DNA of 64,000 nucleotides from Salmonella enterica subsp. arizonae (GTDB lineage Bacteria; Pseudomonadota; Gammaproteobacteria; Enterobacterales; Enterobacteriaceae): NCBI RefSeq assembly GCF_008692845.1, contig NZ_VXJW01000002.1, positions 1 to 64,000 of the forward strand, read 5' to 3'. Shown piece by piece: positions 37,408 to 46,807 of this stretch (position 1 is its first letter; each line of letters starts with the position of its first letter). The notes under the pieces were generated by a model. It saw only the letters and a program-made list of their open reading frames with translations, ran no database searches and was not told where the DNA came from. The position numbers and the translations under genes were made by a program.

Positions 37408-38643
37408 ATGGAATTTTCCGCCGGATTGATGCCGCTTGAAACGGCGCTGACTCAGATGCTTTCGCGTATTACCCCGCTCACCGCCGTAGAGACGTTACCG
37501 CTGGTGAACTGTTTTGGCCGCATCCTGGCGACCGATATCGTTTCTCCCCTCAATGTCCCCGGCTTTGATAATTCAGCAATGGATGGTTATGCGGTACGTT
37601 TAGCGGATTTGTCCGCCGATAAGCCGTTGCCCGTCGCCGGCAAAGCGTTCGCCGGTCAGCCTTACCAGGGTGAGTGGCCTGCGGGCACCTGCATTCGCAT
37701 TATGACCGGCGCCCCGGTGCCGGCAGGTTGCGAGGCGGTAGTCATGCAAGAGCAGACGGAACAAACCGATGACGGCGTGCGTTTTACCGCCGATGTTCGT
37801 TGCGGACAAAACATCCGCCGCCGCGGCGAGGATATTCGCCAGGATGCGGTGGTCTTTCCGGTCGGTACGCGCCTGACTACTGCCGAACTGCCAGTGCTGG
37901 CGTCGCTGGGAATTGCCGATGCGCAGGTAGTACGTAAAGTGCGCGTAGCGCTGTTCTCGACCGGCGACGAGCTCCAGCTTCCGGGCCAGCCGCTGGAGGC
38001 GGGACAAATTTATGACACTAACCGTCTGACTATACATTTGATGCTGCAACAGCTTGGCTGCGAAGTGATCAATTTAGGCATTATTCCCGACGATCCTGGT
38101 AAGCTTCGCGCCGCGTTTATCGACGCCGACAGCCAGGCCGATGTAGTGATAAGCTCCGGCGGCGTCTCGGTCGGTGAAGCGGACTATACCAAAACCATCC
38201 TTGAGGAGCTGGGCGAAATCGCCTTCTGGAAGCTGGCTATCAAGCCTGGTAAACCGTTCGCCTTCGGCAAACTCAGTAATAGCTGGTTCTGTGGCCTGCC
38301 GGGGAATCCAGTCTCTGCGGCGCTCACTTTTTATCAACTGGTTCAGCCTTTACTGGCGAAGCTTGGCGGCAACACGGCAAGCGCTCTGCCGCCGCGCCAG
38401 CGTGTACGCACAACATCTCGCCTGAAGAAAACGCCGGGGCGTCTCGATTTCCAGCGCGGCATACTGCAACGTAGCGCCAGCGGCGAACTGGAAGTCACGA
38501 CCACCGGACACCAGGGCTCACATATTTTTAGCTCGTTTAGTCTGGGCAACTGCTTTATTGTGCTGGAGCGTGAGCGCGGCAGTGTTGAGCCGGGAGAATG
38601 GGTGGAAGTCGAGCCGTTTAATGCTCTGTTCGGAGGCCTGTAA
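37408..38643 (+). CDS. moeA: Molybdopterin molybdenumtransferase MoeA
   Basis: A 411-residue enzyme that inserts molybdate into adenylated molybdopterin to finish the molybdenum cofactor. Conserved motifs are [12 protein letters not shown] (near residue 50), [17 protein letters not shown], the MoCF-binding [13 protein letters not shown] and GLPGNPVSA. The start [14 protein letters not shown] at 37408 has AGGAGTGTGTTC upstream and gives the E. coli length. It overlaps moeB by one base and is divergent from the gsi operon. Confidence 0.95.
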   Translation: MEFSAGLMPLETALTQMLSRITPLTAVETLPLVNCFGRILATDIVSPLNVPGFDNSAMDGYAVRLADLSADKPLPVAGKAFAGQPYQGEWPAGTCIRIMTGAPVPAGCEAVVMQEQTEQTDDGVRFTADVRCGQNIRRRGEDIRQDAVVFPVGTRLTTAELPVLASLGIADAQVVRKVRVALFSTGDELQLPGQPLEAGQIYDTNRLTIHLMLQQLGCEVINLGIIPDDPGKLRAAFIDADSQADVVISSGGVSVGEADYTKTILEELGEIAFWKLAIKPGKPFAFGKLSNSWFCGLPGNPVSAALTFYQLVQPLLAKLGGNTASALPPRQRVRTTSRLKKTPGRLDFQRGILQRSASGELEVTTTGHQGSHIFSSFSLGNCFIVLERERGSVEPGEWVEVEPFNALFGGL

Positions 38644-39392
38644 TGGCGGAACTTAGCGACCAGGAGATGCTGCGCTATAACCGACAAATTATTCTGCGCG
38701 GCTTCGATTTTGAAGGGCAGGAAGCGTTAAAAGATGCGCGGGTATTAGTGGTCGGGCTGGGCGGACTTGGCTGCGCGGCAACGCAGTATCTGGCCGGCGC
38801 TGGCGTCGGGCAACTGACGCTACTCGATTTTGATACCGTTTCCGTTTCCAATCTCCAGCGTCAAACCTTGCACAGCGACGCGACGGTCGGGCAGCCAAAG
38901 GTAGAGTCCGCCCGCGACGCGCTGGCGCGAATCAACCCGCATATTACCATTACGCCCGTTAACGCGCGGCTGGACGACGACGCTATGACCAGCCTGATTG
39001 CCGGGCATTCACTGGTGCTGGACTGTACCGATAACGTTAGCGTACGTAATCAACTTAACGCCGGGTGCTATACCGCGAAAGTGCCGCTAATCTCCGGCGC
39101 GGCAATTCGTATGGAAGGACAAGTTACCGCCTTTACGTATCGGGAAAACGAACCCTGTTACCGCTGCCTGAGCCGTCTGTTTGGCGAAAACGCTCTGACC
39201 TGCGTGGAAGCTGGGGTGATGGCGCCGCTGATTGGCGTGATCGGTTCGCTACAGGCAATGGAGGCCATTAAGCTGCTGGCGCATTACGGTCAGCCTGCCA
39301 GCGGAAAAATCGTCATGTACGATGCGATGACCTGTCAGTTCCGCGAAATGAAGTTGATGCGCAACCCCGGCTGTGAGGTCTGCGGGCAGTAG
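38643..39392 (+). CDS. moeB: Molybdopterin-synthase adenylyltransferase MoeB
   Basis: A 249-residue E1-like enzyme that adenylates the C-terminal glycine of MoaD so that sulfur can be added. The ATP-binding motif is VVGLGGLGCAATQYLAGAG at about residues 36-54. The conserved DFDTVSVSNLQRQ and the zinc cysteine pairs CYRC and CEVC follow. It overlaps moeA by one base. It is followed by hairpins but no obvious T-run. Confidence 0.95.
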   Translation: MAELSDQEMLRYNRQIILRGFDFEGQEALKDARVLVVGLGGLGCAATQYLAGAGVGQLTLLDFDTVSVSNLQRQTLHSDATVGQPKVESARDALARINPHITITPVNARLDDDAMTSLIAGHSLVLDCTDNVSVRNQLNAGCYTAKVPLISGAAIRMEGQVTAFTYRENEPCYRCLSRLFGENALTCVEAGVMAPLIGVIGSLQAMEAIKLLAHYGQPASGKIVMYDAMTCQFREMKLMRNPGCEVCGQ

Positions 39393-39416
39393 CCACTTTA
39401 CGGATAAACATACCGA

Positions 39417-39497
39417 AGCACGGTTTATGGCCGTGCTGTACCAATAGATAATTAAACAGCGCTTTAAGCTGGCTGTCATCAGAAGCGAAGCCAGCTT
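39417..39497. other. Two hairpins in the moeB-ybiY gap
   Basis: In the 295-bp gap after moeB there is one hairpin with arms AGCACGG (39417-39423) and CCGTGCT (39431-39437). A second has 9-bp arms AAGCTGGCT (39466-39474) and AGCCAGCTT (39489-39497). The first probably helps end the moeAB transcript; no T-run follows either. The rest of the gap holds the FNR-like site described separately. Confidence 0.5.
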
Positions 39498-39618
39498 ACC
39501 CAAGCTCCTACTGACGATCGGCTCAAGCAGCGCGGCATCATCTTAAACGCCATACCACAGCCTCAAACCGTGATGTTCTACCTCATTTAACGCCTCTTTG
39601 TCAGAACCTCTCCATTCG

Positions 39619-39632
39619 TTGACGCACATCAA
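39619..39632 (+). promoter_or_regulatory. FNR-like site upstream of ybiYW
   Basis: TTGACGCACATCAA matches the FNR box TTGAT-N4-ATCAA at 9 of 10 positions. A -10-like TTTAAT at 39655-39660 would place the start near 39667, about 41 bp from the site centre, the class II activator position. Anaerobic induction fits an oxygen-sensitive glycyl-radical system. Confidence 0.65.
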
Positions 39633-39687
39633 GATAACTTTCATTCGAAATTAATTTAATATTTATATGAAATAAGAGAGGCCGTTT

Positions 39688-40587
39688 ATGATCTTCAATA
39701 TTCAGCGCTATTCTACCCACGATGGCCCCGGTATCCGTACCGTAGTATTTCTCAAAGGCTGTTCGTTGGGCTGTCGCTGGTGCCAGAACCCGGAAAGCCG
39801 CGCCCGCGCCCAGGATCTGTTATACGACGCGCGGCTGTGTCTCGAAGGATGCGACCTGTGCGCGCAAGCCGCGCCGGACATCATTGAGCGCGCGCTAAAC
39901 GGCCTGCTCATCCATCGCGAGAAACTGACCGACGCCCATTTTTCCGTCCTGGCGCATTGCTGCCCCACACAGGCGTTAACCGTGTGCGGCGAAATAAAAG
40001 GCGTGGATGAGATCATGGCGACGGTACTGCGCGATAAACCTTTTTACGATCGCAGCGGCGGCGGTCTTACGCTTTCCGGCGGCGAACCGTTTATGCAGCC
40101 GGAACTGGCGGCAGAGCTGTTTAAAGCCAGCCATGACGCCGGTATTCATACTGCGGTGGAAACCTGTCTGCATGTCCCATGGAAATACATTGCACCCTCG
40201 CTGCCTTATATCGATCTCTTTCTGGCTGATTTGAAACATGTCGCCAACGGACCGTTCAAGCAGTGGACCGACGGCAGCGCTTCGCGGGTACTGGAAAATC
40301 TCAGGAAACTCGCCGCCGCTGGCAAAAAAATGGTGATTCGCGTCCCACTGATTCAGGGATTTAATGCCGATGAGGAGACCATTAAAGCCATTACCGACTT
40401 TGCCGCCGACGAACTGCGCGTCGGGGAAATTCATTTTCTGCCCTACCACACGCTGGGCATCAATAAATACCACTTACTCAGTCAGCCCTATCATGCCCCG
40501 GATAAACCACTGGATGCGCCGGCGTTGCTCGATTTTGCCCAGCAGTACGCCTGCCAAAAAGGTTTAACCGCGACCCTACGAGGATAA
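39688..40587 (+). CDS. ybiY: YbiY (PflE), glycyl-radical enzyme activase
   Basis: A 299-residue radical SAM enzyme that generates the glycyl radical on its partner YbiW. The radical SAM motif CSLGCRWC supplies Cys25, Cys29 and Cys32. A ferredoxin-like insert with further cysteines ([20 protein letters not shown]) is typical of this activase class. SAM-binding [11 protein letters not shown] is at about residues 124-134. The ATG at 39688 has AGAGAGG upstream. It is five bases before ybiW, so the two are a clear pair. Confidence 0.92.
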   Translation: MIFNIQRYSTHDGPGIRTVVFLKGCSLGCRWCQNPESRARAQDLLYDARLCLEGCDLCAQAAPDIIERALNGLLIHREKLTDAHFSVLAHCCPTQALTVCGEIKGVDEIMATVLRDKPFYDRSGGGLTLSGGEPFMQPELAAELFKASHDAGIHTAVETCLHVPWKYIAPSLPYIDLFLADLKHVANGPFKQWTDGSASRVLENLRKLAAAGKKMVIRVPLIQGFNADEETIKAITDFAADELRVGEIHFLPYHTLGINKYHLLSQPYHAPDKPLDAPALLDFAQQYACQKGLTATLRG

Positions 40588-40592
40588 TTATC

Positions 40593-43025
40593 ATGACCCA
40601 ACTGAAACTGGACACGCTCAGCGATCGCATTAAGGCGCACAAAACCGCGCTGGTACATATCGTGAAACCGCCGGTCTGTACCGAACGCGCGCAGCATTAT
40701 ACCGAAATGTACCAGCAGCATCTGGATAAACCGATTCCGGTACGCCGCGCGCTGGCGCTGGCCCATCACCTGGCGGAACGCACTATCTGGATTAAACATG
40801 ATGAACTGATCGTCGGCAACCAGGCAAGCGAAGTTCGGGCCGCGCCGATTTTCCCGGAATATACCGTCTCGTGGATTGAAAAAGAGATCGACGCCCTGGC
40901 GGACAGGCCCGGCGCGGGTTTTTCCGTAAGTGAAGAAAACAAACGTATTCTGCATGACGTCTGTCCGTGGTGGCGCGGTCAAACCGTCCAGGATCGCTGC
41001 TACGGTATGTTTACCGATGAACAAAAAGGACTTCTGGCTACCGGCATTATCAAAGCTGAAGGTAATATGACCTCCGGCGATGCGCACCTGGCGGTGAACT
41101 TCCCGCTACTGCTGGAAAAAGGGCTTGACGGCCTGCGCGATAAAGTCGCCGAGCGCCGCTCACGCATCAACCTGACCGTGCTGGAAGATCTGCATGGCGA
41201 ACAGTTCCTGAAGGCGATTGATATTGTGCTGGACGCGGTAAGCCAGCATATCACGCGCTTTGCCGCGCTGGCGCGCCAGATGGCGGGCGAAGAGACCCGT
41301 GAAAGCCGTCGTAAAGAGCTACTTACCATCGCGGAAAACTGCGAGGTGATTGCCCACGAACCGCCGCAGACCTTCTGGCAAGCATTGCAATTGTGCTACT
41401 TCATCCAACTGATTCTGCAAATTGAGTCTAATGGTCACTCGGTGTCATTTGGTCGTATGGACCAATATCTTTACCCCTATTATCGTCGCGATGTCGAACT
41501 AAACCAGACGCTGGATCGTGAGCACGCCATTGAACTGCTGCACTGCTGCTGGCTGAAACTGCTGGAAGTAAACAAGATCCGTTCCGGTTCGCACTCTAAA
41601 GCTTCCGCGGGCAGCCCGCTGTATCAAAACGTCACCATTGGCGGTCAGAATCTCATCAACGGTCAGCCAATGGACGCAGTGAATCCGCTGTCTTACGCCA
41701 TTCTGGAGTCCTGCGGACGTCTGCGTTCTACCCAGCCAAACCTCAGCGTGCGTTATCACGCCGGAATGAGTAACGATTTCCTCGACGCCTGCGTCCAGGT
41801 CATCCGCTGTGGCTTTGGGATGCCGGCATTTAACAATGATGAAATCGTCATCCCGGAATTTATCAAGCTGGGGATCGAACCGCAGGACGCTTACGATTAC
41901 GCGGCGATCGGCTGTATCGAAACCGCCGTCGGCGGGAAATGGGGTTATCGCTGCACCGGCATGAGCTTTATTAACTTCGCCCGCGTCATGCTGGCGGCGC
42001 TGGAAGGCGGTCGCGACGCCACCAGCGGCAAGGTATTTCTGCCGCAGGAAAAGGCGCTTTCCGCAGGCAACTTCAACAATTTTGACGAAGTGATGGCCGC
42101 CTGGGATACCCAAATTCGCTACTACACGCGCAAATCGATCGAAATTGAGTATGTGGTCGACACCATGCTGGAAGAGAACGTCCACGATATTCTCTGCTCA
42201 GCGCTGGTAGATGACTGTATTGAACGCGCGAAGAGTATCAAGCAAGGCGGCGCTAAATATGACTGGGTATCCGGTCTGCAGGTCGGTATCGCCAACCTGG
42301 GCAACAGCCTCGCCGCCGTGAAAAAACTGGTCTTCGAACAGGGCGTTATCGGTCAACAGCAGCTTGCCGCCGCGCTGGCCGATGACTTCGACGGCCTGAC
42401 TCACGAGCAGTTGCGCCAGCGTCTGATTAACGGCGCGCCGAAGTACGGCAACGACGATGACAGTGTCGATACCCTGCTGGCGCGCGCTTATCAGACCTAT
42501 ATTGATGAGCTGAAGCAATATCATAACCCGCGCTACGGTCGTGGCCCTGTTGGCGGCAACTATTACGCCGGTACGTCCTCTATCTCAGCAAACGTGCCAT
42601 TTGGCGCCGCGACTATGGCTACCCCGGATGGTCGCAAAGCGCATACGCCGCTGGCGGAAGGCGCAAGCCCTGCATCAGGTACGGATCATCTCGGCCCAAC
42701 GGCGGTGATTGGTTCCGTAGGCAAATTACCTACCGGTTCCATTCTCGGCGGCGTGCTGCTCAACCAGAAACTGAACCCAACGACGCTGGAAAACGAATCC
42801 GACAAACAGAAACTGATGGTTCTGCTACGGACGTTCTTTGAGGTGCATAAAGGCTGGCATATTCAGTACAACATCGTGTCACGCGAAACGCTGCTGGATG
42901 CGAAAAAACATCCGGACCAGTACCGCGATCTGGTCGTGCGTGTGGCAGGCTACTCCGCCTTCTTCACCGCGCTGTCGCCGGACGCGCAGGACGATATCAT
43001 CGCCCGTACCGAACATATGCTGTAG
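40593..43025 (+). CDS. ybiW: YbiW (PflF), glycyl-radical enzyme
   Basis: An 810-residue glycyl-radical enzyme related to pyruvate formate-lyase and the B12-independent diol/glycerol dehydratases. The catalytic cysteine is Cys441 in GCIETAVGG, a single Cys and not the CysCys pair of true pyruvate formate-lyase. The radical glycine is Gly786 in RVAGYSAFF near the C-terminus. It follows its activase by five bases, downstream of an FNR-like site. The reaction is not firmly assigned; the active-site pattern suggests an eliminase or dehydratase more than PFL. Confidence 0.92.
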   Translation: MTQLKLDTLSDRIKAHKTALVHIVKPPVCTERAQHYTEMYQQHLDKPIPVRRALALAHHLAERTIWIKHDELIVGNQASEVRAAPIFPEYTVSWIEKEIDALADRPGAGFSVSEENKRILHDVCPWWRGQTVQDRCYGMFTDEQKGLLATGIIKAEGNMTSGDAHLAVNFPLLLEKGLDGLRDKVAERRSRINLTVLEDLHGEQFLKAIDIVLDAVSQHITRFAALARQMAGEETRESRRKELLTIAENCEVIAHEPPQTFWQALQLCYFIQLILQIESNGHSVSFGRMDQYLYPYYRRDVELNQTLDREHAIELLHCCWLKLLEVNKIRSGSHSKASAGSPLYQNVTIGGQNLINGQPMDAVNPLSYAILESCGRLRSTQPNLSVRYHAGMSNDFLDACVQVIRCGFGMPAFNNDEIVIPEFIKLGIEPQDAYDYAAIGCIETAVGGKWGYRCTGMSFINFARVMLAALEGGRDATSGKVFLPQEKALSAGNFNNFDEVMAAWDTQIRYYTRKSIEIEYVVDTMLEENVHDILCSALVDDCIERAKSIKQGGAKYDWVSGLQVGIANLGNSLAAVKKLVFEQGVIGQQQLAAALADDFDGLTHEQLRQRLINGAPKYGNDDDSVDTLLARAYQTYIDELKQYHNPRYGRGPVGGNYYAGTSSISANVPFGAATMATPDGRKAHTPLAEGASPASGTDHLGPTAVIGSVGKLPTGSILGGVLLNQKLNPTTLENESDKQKLMVLLRTFFEVHKGWHIQYNIVSRETLLDAKKHPDQYRDLVVRVAGYSAFFTALSPDAQDDIIARTEHML

Positions 43026-43059
43026 TTTGCCCAGGCGCCATCGGCAATATGTCCGAACT

Positions 43060-43090
43060 GCCTGATGGCGCTACGCTTAACAGGCCTACG
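43060..43090. repeat. REP element between ybiW and ybiV
   Basis: GCCTGATGGCGCTACGCTTA followed by ACAGGCCTAC is a typical REP unit in the short gap between the convergent ybiW and ybiV. A degenerate partner (CAGGCGCCATCGGCA) lies about 30 bp upstream. Confidence 0.75.
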
Positions 43091-43102
43091 CAGGCCTATT
43101 AA

Positions 43103-43912
43103 TCAGAAGGGATCGGTGCCGTCAAGCACGGCCTGAATGACGTTGAGCGCACCTTGATGGTTATTATCATCAGTGTGATAGCGTGAAAGCGCTTTAATGT
43201 TGTCTGCGGCATTGCCCATGGCAAAAGAGTAATGCGCCATTTTCAACATTTCCGCATCATTACCGCTGTCGCCAATGGCGACGACATTCTGTGGCGACCT
43301 GTTCCAGCGCTTTAACAGACGACTGATGCCATTCGCTTTATGCAGACCTGGGATAATAAGGTCGATAAAACCGAAGCCGCTGGTGACGGGCTTCATGATG
43401 CCATCCAGTGAGATATGCAGTTTGTCGATAACCAGAGGAATTTGCTCATCGGGCAAATTCAGGGAAAACTTAAACAGGATATCGTCAATGTCGTGATAAT
43501 CTTTTACCGGCTGTAGGCGATGATAATGCTTTGCCATCAGCGCCACGAAAGTATCGGGGGCGTTTTCGCTGACATAAGCGCTTTTCAGACCGCAGGCGAC
43601 GAAATTAAGCTGCTTATCTTTGAGCAGTTCGCCAATCACAATACGCGACTCGTGCCGGGTTAACTCCCCGTGAAACAACTGATTGCCGTGTTCATACACC
43701 AGCGCGCCATTTTCGGCGACGAAGGAAATTTCATCTTTTAGTTCGGGGAAAAAGGAAATCAACTGGTAGTACTGATTACCGCTGGCGACCACAAATTCGA
43801 TATTACGTTTTTTCATTTCCTGATACTGCGCCATGAAGCGTACCCGGTCGTACTGCTTGGCGTCGTCGAGAAAAGTGCCGTCCATATCGGTAACGACAAC
43901 GTTAACGGTCAT
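43103..43912 (-). CDS. ybiV: YbiV, HAD-family sugar phosphatase
   Basis: A 269-residue Cof-type HAD phosphatase. E. coli YbiV hydrolyses several sugar phosphates such as ribose-5- and fructose-1-phosphate. Motif I is DMDGTF (nucleophile Asp9), then [16 protein letters not shown] and [10 protein letters not shown]. The start at 43912 ([13 protein letters not shown]) is chosen by alignment; the upstream in-frame extension is not conserved. It is a paralogue of ybjI at 22.5 kb and is divergent from ybiU. Confidence 0.92.
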   Translation of the reverse strand: MTVNVVVTDMDGTFLDDAKQYDRVRFMAQYQEMKKRNIEFVVASGNQYYQLISFFPELKDEISFVAENGALVYEHGNQLFHGELTRHESRIVIGELLKDKQLNFVACGLKSAYVSENAPDTFVALMAKHYHRLQPVKDYHDIDDILFKFSLNLPDEQIPLVIDKLHISLDGIMKPVTSGFGFIDLIIPGLHKANGISRLLKRWNRSPQNVVAIGDSGNDAEMLKMAHYSFAMGNAADNIKALSRYHTDDNNHQGALNVIQAVLDGTDPF

Positions 43913-44146
43913 ACTTAAGCTCCTGGCTGTAACTGCGACCAGAAACATTTTAATAACGATGTGAGCAGAACCACAAATTTTATTTCGAATGGAAAGTGGC
44001 AACACTAAAGAAATAGTCGCATAAAACGCTAAAGCATCCTATCCAGCCTACGTTTTCATCTCGCTTTCCTCCTTGTGACCTCCTGCAATATTTTAGACTT
44101 GCATTAACTTAATTTTAACCTAAAGTATCACATGCAATAAATTTTA

Positions 44147-44160
44147 CTTTCGAACGAAAG
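44147..44160. promoter_or_regulatory. Inverted repeat just before the ybiU ribosome-binding site
   Basis: CTTTCG-AA-CGAAAG has perfect 6-bp arms and ends 14 bp before the ybiU ATG, next to the GAGGTTGG ribosome-binding site. It could be an operator or a small hairpin affecting translation. No regulator is known to bind it. Confidence 0.4.
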
Positions 44161-44174
44161 CTAGTGAGGTTGGT

Positions 44175-45440
44175 ATGACAATTACTTTTACCCACGAAAC
44201 GCTGCCCCCCGACCCGAAAGCAGCTATTCGTCAGATGAAGCAGGCGCTGCGTGCGCAAATCGGCGACGTGCAGGCGGTGTTCGACCGCCTGAGCGCCACC
44301 ATAGAAGCCAGGGTGGCGGAAATTAACGATCTGAAGGCGCAGGGACAGCCGGTATGGCCAATTATCCCTTTTAGCGAGCTGGCGATGGGCAACATTAGCG
44401 ATGCCGCCCGCGCCGAGGTTAAGCGCCGCGGGTGCGCGGTGATTAAAGGTCATTTTCCACGCGAACAAGCGCTGGCATGGGACCAGTCGATGCTCGACTA
44501 TCTGGACAAGAACCATTTTGACGAGGTGTATAAAGGACCGGGGGATAATTTTTTCGGCACGCTGAGCGCCTCCCGGCCTGAAATCTATCCTGTCTACTGG
44601 TCGCAGGCGCAAATGCAGGCCCGCCAAAGTGAAGAGATGGCGCTGGCGCAGTCGTTCCTCAACCGTCTGTGGCAGGTAGAGCGCGACGGCAAGCGATGGT
44701 TTAATCCGGATATCAGCATCATTTACCCGGATCGCATCCGTCGCCGCCCGCCGGGCACCACATCCAAAGGACTGGGAGCGCATACTGACTCCGGCGCGCT
44801 GGAGCGCTGGCTGCTGCCAGCCTATCAGCAGGTATTCGCCAGCGTGTTTAACGGCAACGTCGAGCAGTACGATCCGTGGAATGCGGCGCACCGTACCGAA
44901 GTTGAAGAGTATACGGTGGATAACACCACAAAATGCTCGGTATTTCGCACCTTCCAGGGCTGGACCGCGCTCTCCGATATGCTGCCCGGTCAGGGGTTGC
45001 TCCACGTCGTTCCTATCCCGGAGGCGATGGCGTATATCCTGCTGCGCCCGCTGCTGGACGACGTACCGGAAGATGAATTATGCGGCGTCGCGCCGGGTAG
45101 GGTATTGCCGGTTTCTGAACGCTGGCACCCTTTACTGATGGCGGCGTTAACCAGCATTCCGCCGCTGGAAGCGGGGGATTCCGTGTGGTGGCATTGCGAT
45201 GTCATCCACTCCGTCGCCCCCGTCGAAAATCAGCAGGGCTGGGGCAATGTGATGTACATTCCTGCCGCGCCGATGTGCGAAAAGAATCTGGCTTATGCGC
45301 GTAAGGTAAAAGCCGCGCTGGAGACCGGCGCGTCACCGGGCGATTTCCCGCGTGAGGACTATGAAACAACCTGGGAAGGGCGCTTCACGCTACGCGATCT
45401 GAATATTCACGGCAAGCGGGCATTAGGTATGGATATTTAA
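44175..45440 (+). CDS. ybiU: YbiU, DUF1479 protein
   Basis: A 421-residue protein of the DUF1479 family, matching E. coli YbiU in length. The family has a double-stranded beta-helix (cupin-like) fold resembling Fe(II)/2-oxoglutarate oxygenases. Candidate metal ligands are in GAHTDSGALERW and in WWHCDVIHSVAPV, an HxD...H arrangement. The reaction is unknown. The stop overlaps the end of the convergent LacI-family gene by four bases. Confidence 0.88.
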   Translation: MTITFTHETLPPDPKAAIRQMKQALRAQIGDVQAVFDRLSATIEARVAEINDLKAQGQPVWPIIPFSELAMGNISDAARAEVKRRGCAVIKGHFPREQALAWDQSMLDYLDKNHFDEVYKGPGDNFFGTLSASRPEIYPVYWSQAQMQARQSEEMALAQSFLNRLWQVERDGKRWFNPDISIIYPDRIRRRPPGTTSKGLGAHTDSGALERWLLPAYQQVFASVFNGNVEQYDPWNAAHRTEVEEYTVDNTTKCSVFRTFQGWTALSDMLPGQGLLHVVPIPEAMAYILLRPLLDDVPEDELCGVAPGRVLPVSERWHPLLMAALTSIPPLEAGDSVWWHCDVIHSVAPVENQQGWGNVMYIPAAPMCEKNLAYARKVKAALETGASPGDFPREDYETTWEGRFTLRDLNIHGKRALGMDI

Positions 45441-46510
45441 CTATCATACAGCCCCTCATCTGTGACGACGGTGTGCCCTTTCCCCGGGCGCACCCGTCGT
45501 ACCGACTCCCGTACCGCCAGACGCCCATGCAACAATAGCGAGCCGATGGGCGCATGGGGGCGAATTAGGCGCTGTTGCAGCATCTGCACCGCCTCCACGC
45601 CCAACTCGTCGCGTGGCACGTGCACCGCCGTAAGTGGAACATCTTCTATCGCCGCCAGATTAAACGCGTCAATACTCATAATTGAAACATCCTGCGGCAC
45701 GCGCAGGCCGCGAAGACGTAACGCATTAATAGCGCCTGCCGCCATAAAATCACCGCCGACCAGCAAGGCGGTCGGTAACCGCCTCCCATCGGCTACATCC
45801 AGCCAGGCGCCAATCTTGTCTTCCGTTTCTTTAGCGCTGAAGTTGCTGATACTCAGTAAATCTCGCTCGTCCAGAAAATCCAGGTTGTGCTGCCGCCATG
45901 ACTCTTTAATACCCGCCAGACGCTGTTCCATCGTGTAGCGGCGCAGGCACATAACGTTCATCACCTCCCGATGTCCCATCTCAAAGAGATAGCGGGCGGC
46001 AAAAGCGCCAATCAGACGATGGTCTGGCGCAATTAAAGGCAGCCGCATCCGATCATCGCGACAATTGATCAGTACGCACGGTTTAGCGAGATCCGCCGCC
46101 AGATCGTGAATGTGCGGATCGTCAATGCCAATCAGGATCGCCGCCTGGGTCTCCGCGTCATTCATTCTGGCCAGAAACAGCGCCGGGTCACTGTCGTTCT
46201 CTTCCAGCGCGCAGTAGCGCAGGCGTACTTCATGCGGCGCGAGCGCTTTACTGATGCTCTGGATTACGCGGTAGTAAAAAATGTCCAGTCGCTCATCAAA
46301 CGCCCGCGGCGGCGCGAAAACAAGCAAATTGTTAAGCAACAGGCGGCCTGCGGCCATACCTTCCATGACTCCCAACTCGCGGGCGCAGGTCAGAACCTCT
46401 TTACGCGCGTGGACGCTGGTATTTGATTTCCCAGCCAGCACGCGCGACACCGTACTGGAAGACAGCCCGGTGCGCGCGGCAATTTCTGCGATTTTCAGCT
46501 TCTTTTCCAT
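45437..46510 (-). CDS. LacI-family transcriptional regulator
   Basis: A 357-residue LacI/GalR-type regulator. The N-terminal helix-turn-helix with hinge reads IAEIAARTGLSSSTVSRVLAG at about residues 6-27. The periplasmic-binding-like effector domain follows, with SIMSIDAFNLAA and the LTAVHVPRDELG dimer region. The start at 46510 (MEKKLKIAEIA) is preferred over one four codons upstream because the family begins at that point. It is divergent from the MFS/GH31 pair and is the obvious candidate to control them; an inverted repeat lies 27 bp before its own start. Confidence 0.87.
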   Translation of the reverse strand: MEKKLKIAEIAARTGLSSSTVSRVLAGKSNTSVHARKEVLTCARELGVMEGMAAGRLLLNNLLVFAPPRAFDERLDIFYYRVIQSISKALAPHEVRLRYCALEENDSDPALFLARMNDAETQAAILIGIDDPHIHDLAADLAKPCVLINCRDDRMRLPLIAPDHRLIGAFAARYLFEMGHREVMNVMCLRRYTMEQRLAGIKESWRQHNLDFLDERDLLSISNFSAKETEDKIGAWLDVADGRRLPTALLVGGDFMAAGAINALRLRGLRVPQDVSIMSIDAFNLAAIEDVPLTAVHVPRDELGVEAVQMLQQRLIRPHAPIGSLLLHGRLAVRESVRRVRPGKGHTVVTDEGLYDS

Positions 46511-46536
46511 TTTGTGATCCACTTCAAATTCAGAAA

Positions 46537-46552
46537 TGAAAGAAATTTCATA
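46537..46552. promoter_or_regulatory. Candidate operator of the LacI-family regulator
   Basis: ATGAAA-GAAA-TTTCAT is a perfect inverted repeat with 6-bp arms, in the divergent region between the regulator and the MFS gene. Its size and position fit an autoregulatory LacI-type operator, although the central CG common in such sites is missing. Confidence 0.35.
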
Positions 46553-46748
46553 GCCAAAAAAACCCGGCTTGCCTGACCTGAAAAAGGTGTTTGTACCCTA
46601 GCGTAGCGTGCGATGAAAAAACGTGCACAAAACCCGCTTTTCGGCGCTTTTTCACTCTCTTATTGTGAACTGGTAGAACAACCTCCCGCCAGAAACGGTG
46701 GAAGGCTTAAGAAATAAATCAAAAAAATCAAAAACTTAAACAATGTGG

Positions 46749-46764
46749 TGTGACAATTTTCTCA
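46749..46764 (+). promoter_or_regulatory. CRP-like site upstream of the MFS/GH31 operon
   Basis: TGTGA-CAATTT-TCTCA matches TGTGA-N6-TCACA at 9 of 10 positions, 44 bp before the transporter start. CRP activation is common for carbohydrate operons of this layout. Confidence 0.55.
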
Positions 46765-46807
46765 ATAACTGTTCCGCCGCGCCTTATACCATTCCGTGGA
46801 GACCCTT

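Noticed and set aside
39500-39600. Possible transposase remnant after moeB
   Set aside because: Short coding-like stretches were seen, but no frame longer than a few codons resembled a known transposase.
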